The notes under the pieces are model-generated. The model saw only the letters and a program-made list of their open reading frames with translations. It was not told where the DNA came from and searched no databases. Below are positions 53,480 to 56,765 of a DNA stretch of 56,765 nt, piece after piece. Position 1 is the stretch's first letter, and every line of letters begins with the position of its first letter. Location of the stretch: the NCBI GenBank assembly GCA_030054035.1, contig JASGCS010000001.1, positions 213,515 through 270,279 on the forward strand, in the 5' to 3' direction. The position numbers were made by a program, and so were the translations under genes. Source of the DNA: Candidatus Methylacidiphilales bacterium (GTDB lineage: Bacteria > Pseudomonadota > Gammaproteobacteria > JASGCS01).

Positions 53480-54878
53480 CATCTCTAATTGAAGGACTAT
53501 TAGTTAACACCATAACTAAACGATCAATACCAATTCCCATGCCCGCGGTTGGTGGCATAGCGTATTGCAATGCAGTAATATAATCTTGATCAAAAGGCAT
53601 CGCCTCACTGTCACCTGTTTCTTTTAACCGTTGTTGCAGTTTAAAACGATTTTCTTGATCAATTGGATTGTTAAGCTCAGAAAATCCGTTGGCAATTTCT
53701 CTACCACCAATGAAGAACTCAAAGCGATCGGTTACTTCCTGATCATCATCATTGGTTCTCGCAAGTGGTGAAACTTCAAGCGGGTAATGAGTCACAAAAG
53801 TTGGTGCTTGTAAGGTGTGCTCTACTTTTTTTTCAAAAATTTCACAAAGTAATTTTCCACTACCCCAATGAGACTCAACTGGAATTGCCTGAGTCAAGCA
53901 ATACGATAGTAACGCTTGCGTATCTCTAGTTTTTCCTATTAGCGTAGGGCAAGCTGTTTCCACAGTTTCTTCCATAGTAACTCTCCTACATGGGAATAAC
54001 GGTGTCTGACCTAATGATTGGGTAGTGCATTTTTTAATTACATGGGCAAAAAGACTTTCGCAGAGATCCATCATAACGTTAAAATCAGCATAGGCTTGGT
54101 ACATTTCCACCATAGTAAACTCTGGATTATGTCTAGTCGACACCCCTTCATTTCTAAAATTTCTATTTAACTCAAAAACTTTTTCAAAACCTCCCACAAT
54201 CAACCTTTTCAAATAGAGCTCTGGGGCGACACGAAGAAACATTTCTTGTTCTAACTCATTGTGAAATGTTACGAAGGGTTTTGCACTTGCCCCACCTGCG
54301 ATCGGATGCATCATGGGTGTTTCAACTTCTAAAAAACCCAATGAGTGCAAATAATCTCGTACTTCAGTAACAATCGAGGATCTCGTCTTAAACAAGTTTC
54401 TTCTCTCTGATGACATGATTAAATCAAGATATCGTTTTCTAACCCGTAATTCTTCGTCCTTTAATCCATGGTATTTTTCTGGGAGCGGTATCAGACATTT
54501 ACTCAAGAGTTGGCAAAAAGTAATTTTTAAACTTACCTCGCCGGTTTTAGTAACAAAGATCGTACCCTGTACTCCCACAATATCCCCAACATCAAAATGC
54601 ACGCAGCTATCATAATTTTCAAGTACAGCATGTGAAAGATAGAGCTGAATTGTCCCACTATAATCTTCTAGTACAAAAAAACTAGACTTACCCATAACTC
54701 GCTTAGCTTTTAGTCTTCCGGCAAGCGAGTAAGATTTTTCAACATTGCCTAACTGATATAAGCTTGGTATTTCAGCAGCTTCGGTTGTTCTGCTAAAATT
54801 ATTAGGGTACGGAGAATCAATCAACCATTGTTTGATCTTATCTAACCTGTCTTTAAATAAATGGTTTGAGTCATCCAT
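53442..54878 (-). CDS. lysS: Lysyl-tRNA synthetase, class II
   Basis: The 478-residue product has an N-terminal OB fold (about 50-140, LAGRLKAKRVMGKSSFFVLE) and a class II core with motif 2 (FELNRNFRNEGVSTRHNPEFT) and motif 3 (GMGIGIDRLVMVL). It charges tRNA-Lys. It lies 25 nt after prfB as in recJ-prfB-lysS of other proteobacteria. The 3' end overlaps purB by 38 nt. Confidence 0.97.
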   Translation of the reverse strand: MDDSNHLFKDRLDKIKQWLIDSPYPNNFSRTTEAAEIPSLYQLGNVEKSYSLAGRLKAKRVMGKSSFFVLEDYSGTIQLYLSHAVLENYDSCVHFDVGDIVGVQGTIFVTKTGEVSLKITFCQLLSKCLIPLPEKYHGLKDEELRVRKRYLDLIMSSERRNLFKTRSSIVTEVRDYLHSLGFLEVETPMMHPIAGGASAKPFVTFHNELEQEMFLRVAPELYLKRLIVGGFEKVFELNRNFRNEGVSTRHNPEFTMVEMYQAYADFNVMMDLCESLFAHVIKKCTTQSLGQTPLFPCRRVTMEETVETACPTLIGKTRDTQALLSYCLTQAIPVESHWGSGKLLCEIFEKKVEHTLQAPTFVTHYPLEVSPLARTNDDDQEVTDRFEFFIGGREIANGFSELNNPIDQENRFKLQQRLKETGDSEAMPFDQDYITALQYAMPPTAGMGIGIDRLVMVLTNSPSIRDVILFPLVRQDQS

Positions 54879-54903
54879 AGCAAGTTATAGTATGTAAGTT
54901 TTT

Positions 54904-56040
54904 TTATTCATCAATTGTTTCATGCAGTTTTGATACATTCATTTTAAGCGATGCAATAATAAAAGCATCTAAATCACCATCAAGTACAGCTTTTGTATTG
55001 CCTATTTCTAATCCAGTGCGCAAATCTTTAATTCTAGACTGATCCAATACGTAGGATCGTATTTGATACCCCCATTCTATATCATGTTGCTCTTCCTTCA
55101 TTGAATCAACTTCATTTTGTTTTTCTTTTAGCGCACGATTATAAAGAAGTGTGCGCAGTTGTTTTAAAGCGGTAGATTTATTTTTATGCTGTGATCTATC
55201 ACTTTGACATTGTGTTACTAATCCAGTTGGAAGGTGAGTAACTCTAACTGCAGATTCAGTTCTATTAACATGCTGCCCTCCTGCACCACTTGCTCGATAC
55301 ACATCAATCCTCAAATCAGCTGGAGAAATGGTTACCTCTACCGAGTCATCTAGCTCTGGCAAAACTGATACAGAAGCAAATGAAGTGTGTCTTTTGTTAT
55401 TTGAATCAAATGGAGATCTACGCACCAAACGATGAATACCATGTTCAGTGCGCAACCACCCATAGGCATTGAACCCTTCTATTAATACGGTCGCGTGTTT
55501 AATACCTGCCTCTTCGGCCATTTGCATATCAGTACAGGTGGTGGTAAAGTTATGCGATTCTGACCAACGCAAATACATTCTTAACAACATTTCTGCCCAA
55601 TCTTGGGCTTCGGTGCCACCAGCACCAGGCTTGATAATTAAAAACGCATTATGTGAATCATGGGGCAAGGAAAAAAGCAGGTGTAATTCTTCTTTTTCAA
55701 GATGTGTAATTAATTTTTGGTAGTCTTCTCGTAAAGTTTCAATAGACGACTCATCATTTTCCTGCAACGATAATGAGATAAAATCCAAAAGATACTGATG
55801 ATTGACTCGTAGGGAGTTCATTACGGTAAGGGCAAGTTCTATAGAAACTTTTTCCTGATTTAAAGCCTTAAGAAGTTGAAAATTTTCCCAGTGTTCTGAA
55901 TTTTCTAACTGAGTTACTATAGCTTTTAGCCGATCTTCTTTTACCGATTGATTACACATAGCACAATATGACTCTATTCTTTTGCCTAAGTGCACACTGC
56001 GAGTGTGCAGTTCTTTAAGAGTTATTTTTGTTTCTAACAT
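54904..56040 (-). CDS. prfB: Peptide chain release factor 2, no frameshift site
   Basis: The 378-residue product has the stop-codon recognition motif SPF (RRSPFDSNNKRHTSF) and the peptidyl hydrolysis motif GGQ (SGAGGQHVNRTES), so it is RF2 and ends translation at UGA and UAA. It is encoded in one continuous frame. At the position where most prfB genes have an in-frame TGA and CTTTGA slippage site (about codon 25), this one reads SYCAMCNQSVKEDRL. Auto-regulation by +1 frameshifting has therefore been lost. The start at 56040 lies 7 nt after the recJ stop. Confidence 0.96.
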   Translation of the reverse strand: MLETKITLKELHTRSVHLGKRIESYCAMCNQSVKEDRLKAIVTQLENSEHWENFQLLKALNQEKVSIELALTVMNSLRVNHQYLLDFISLSLQENDESSIETLREDYQKLITHLEKEELHLLFSLPHDSHNAFLIIKPGAGGTEAQDWAEMLLRMYLRWSESHNFTTTCTDMQMAEEAGIKHATVLIEGFNAYGWLRTEHGIHRLVRRSPFDSNNKRHTSFASVSVLPELDDSVEVTISPADLRIDVYRASGAGGQHVNRTESAVRVTHLPTGLVTQCQSDRSQHKNKSTALKQLRTLLYNRALKEKQNEVDSMKEEQHDIEWGYQIRSYVLDQSRIKDLRTGLEIGNTKAVLDGDLDAFIIASLKMNVSKLHETIDE

Positions 56041-56047
56041 TTAATTT

Positions 56048-56765
56048 TTATTCTATTGATACCAATGCCAATTGTGGTGTTGAAGAAGCGGTAGAAAAAA
56101 CAATTCTTGCGCGCACAGTAACTTTTTCACCAACCGAATGACGGAGTAGTTGTTTAGAATGGTCACTATTATATATAAATCCTTTTAAGGTTTCCCCATT
56201 GCTAGTTAAGAACACAATAGTAATAACTTTACCGTCAGGGTAATAATCAAAAATGGTGCAGGAAAAAACAATTATTGGATCCTGATTTCCCAATCCATAG
56301 GGCTCAGCTAGCGCGATTTCATAGAGTCTGGATTCAGTAATTTCAAATTCCGATACCGTAAGATACCGAGGAGTTAGCTCACTAACAAGCACTGGTGATA
56401 CTAATTTACTATTTGAAAACATAGCTGAAAATCTCGTAGTGTGCTTAGCGAGACCAAACCCACCTAATGAAGTTGAAGCAAACCAAACACTATTAGAACT
56501 TATTTCATCGTAATTTTTTAATTCATAAACGCTGTAATAGGCATAGGCTTTTTGGTTTTTAGCAACAATACATTTTGCAAATCGCACTGACATTTGTTTA
56601 GCAAACATATATAACGAGTGAAAAGTACCCTCTGGAAAATCATATATCCATATATTTGAGTCAGAATCCTCTTTACCTAATGCAGACAATCTTTGGTTGA
56701 TTTTTTGTTCAATTACCTGATGCGCCAGCTCTTTAGATAAAAACCTATCTTGGCAGCTTAAACAA
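56048..56765 (-). CDS. recJ: Single-stranded-DNA exonuclease RecJ, C-terminal part
   Basis: The frame is open to the right edge, so the gene is cut by the window and only about 239 C-terminal residues are seen. They include CLSCQDRFLSKELAHQVIEQ near the cut, a DHHA1-like part (STSLGGFGLAKHTTRF) and the RecJ OB-fold segment with EPYGLGNQDPIIVF. A TTG at 56689 could be mistaken for a start but lies inside the domain. RecJ degrades 5' ends in recombination and mismatch repair. It precedes prfB and lysS. Confidence 0.92.
   Translation of the reverse strand, partial: CLSCQDRFLSKELAHQVIEQKINQRLSALGKEDSDSNIWIYDFPEGTFHSLYMFAKQMSVRFAKCIVAKNQKAYAYYSVYELKNYDEISSNSVWFASTSLGGFGLAKHTTRFSAMFSNSKLVSPVLVSELTPRYLTVSEFEITESRLYEIALAEPYGLGNQDPIIVFSCTIFDYYPDGKVITIVFLTSNGETLKGFIYNSDHSKQLLRHSVGEKVTVRARIVFSTASSTPQLALVSIE

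Noticed and set aside
1-56765. CRISPR arrays, prophage and insertion sequences
   Set aside because: No regularly spaced repeats, cas genes, phage structural genes, integrases or transposases were seen.

Overview
This window reads as a chromosomal segment of an AT-rich, compact Gram-negative proteobacterium, most likely betaproteobacterial. Several neighbourhoods and details point that way: recJ-prfB-lysS; ilvB-ilvN-ilvC-pssA close to leuA; yciB-bolA-parvulin; an Mth938-type gene beside hom-thrC; a TrpS of about 400 residues with an insertion before KMSKS; and a GEx(S/A) form of the ThDP motif in IlvB. Some of these orders also occur in Gammaproteobacteria, so the class call is an inference. 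I see no IS element, prophage, CRISPR array or rRNA. The window is nearly wall-to-wall coding, with many 4-nt start/stop overlaps and several convergent gene pairs that share stop-codon bases.

Layout. 0-5 kb: a Lys-rich membrane protein, a secreted nitrilase-superfamily protein without its nucleophile cysteine, a family 2 glycosyltransferase, and a ZnuD-like TonB-dependent receptor with a 26-bp palindrome before its start. 5-12.6 kb: a likely minus-strand operon of acetoacetyl-CoA synthetase, APC permease, PuuA/GlnA4-like gamma-glutamyl ligase, aldehyde dehydrogenase and iron-type alcohol dehydrogenase, which looks like an amine or amino-alcohol catabolic route. 12.6-15 kb: a small secreted protein, tRNA-Ser(TGA), an unassigned polytopic membrane protein and a Bax-inhibitor-1 family protein. 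15-19.6 kb: serS-crcB-lolA-ftsK. 19.6-21.5 kb: a single gene fusing a PPi-type phosphofructokinase to a complete adenylate kinase. 21.5-29 kb: thrC-hom, an Mth938-type gene, and nlpD-pcm-surE-scpB-scpA-trpS, with no rpoS next to nlpD. 29-37.3 kb: yciB-bolA-parvulin, then leuA behind a leader that looks like a leucine-responsive switch, a type-4/5-like uracil-DNA glycosylase, and pssA, ilvC, ilvN, ilvB. 37.4-56.8 kb: a BepA-like M48 protease, tRNA-Lys(TTT), a Kef-like antiporter downstream of a TakP-type TRAP transporter, a YadGH-type ABC exporter, nrdB, mnmA, acnA, fumC, purB, lysS, prfB (without the usual programmed frameshift) and the 3' part of recJ.

How the genes work together. Branched-chain amino acid and threonine synthesis, the TCA enzymes fumarase and aconitase, and import of keto acids (TRAP) and of amine or amino-acid substrates (APC) suggest a heterotroph that still makes its own amino acids. 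The PPi-PFK/adenylate kinase fusion would use both by-products, PPi and AMP, of AMP-forming ligases such as AacS and the three tRNA synthetases encoded here. The most unusual items are that fusion, the leuA leader in which leucine codons are complementary to the leuA ribosome-binding site, the cysteine-less secreted nitrilase homologue, and the palindrome before the zinc-type receptor.

All calls come from reading the sequence by eye. No database search, structure prediction or base count was run.
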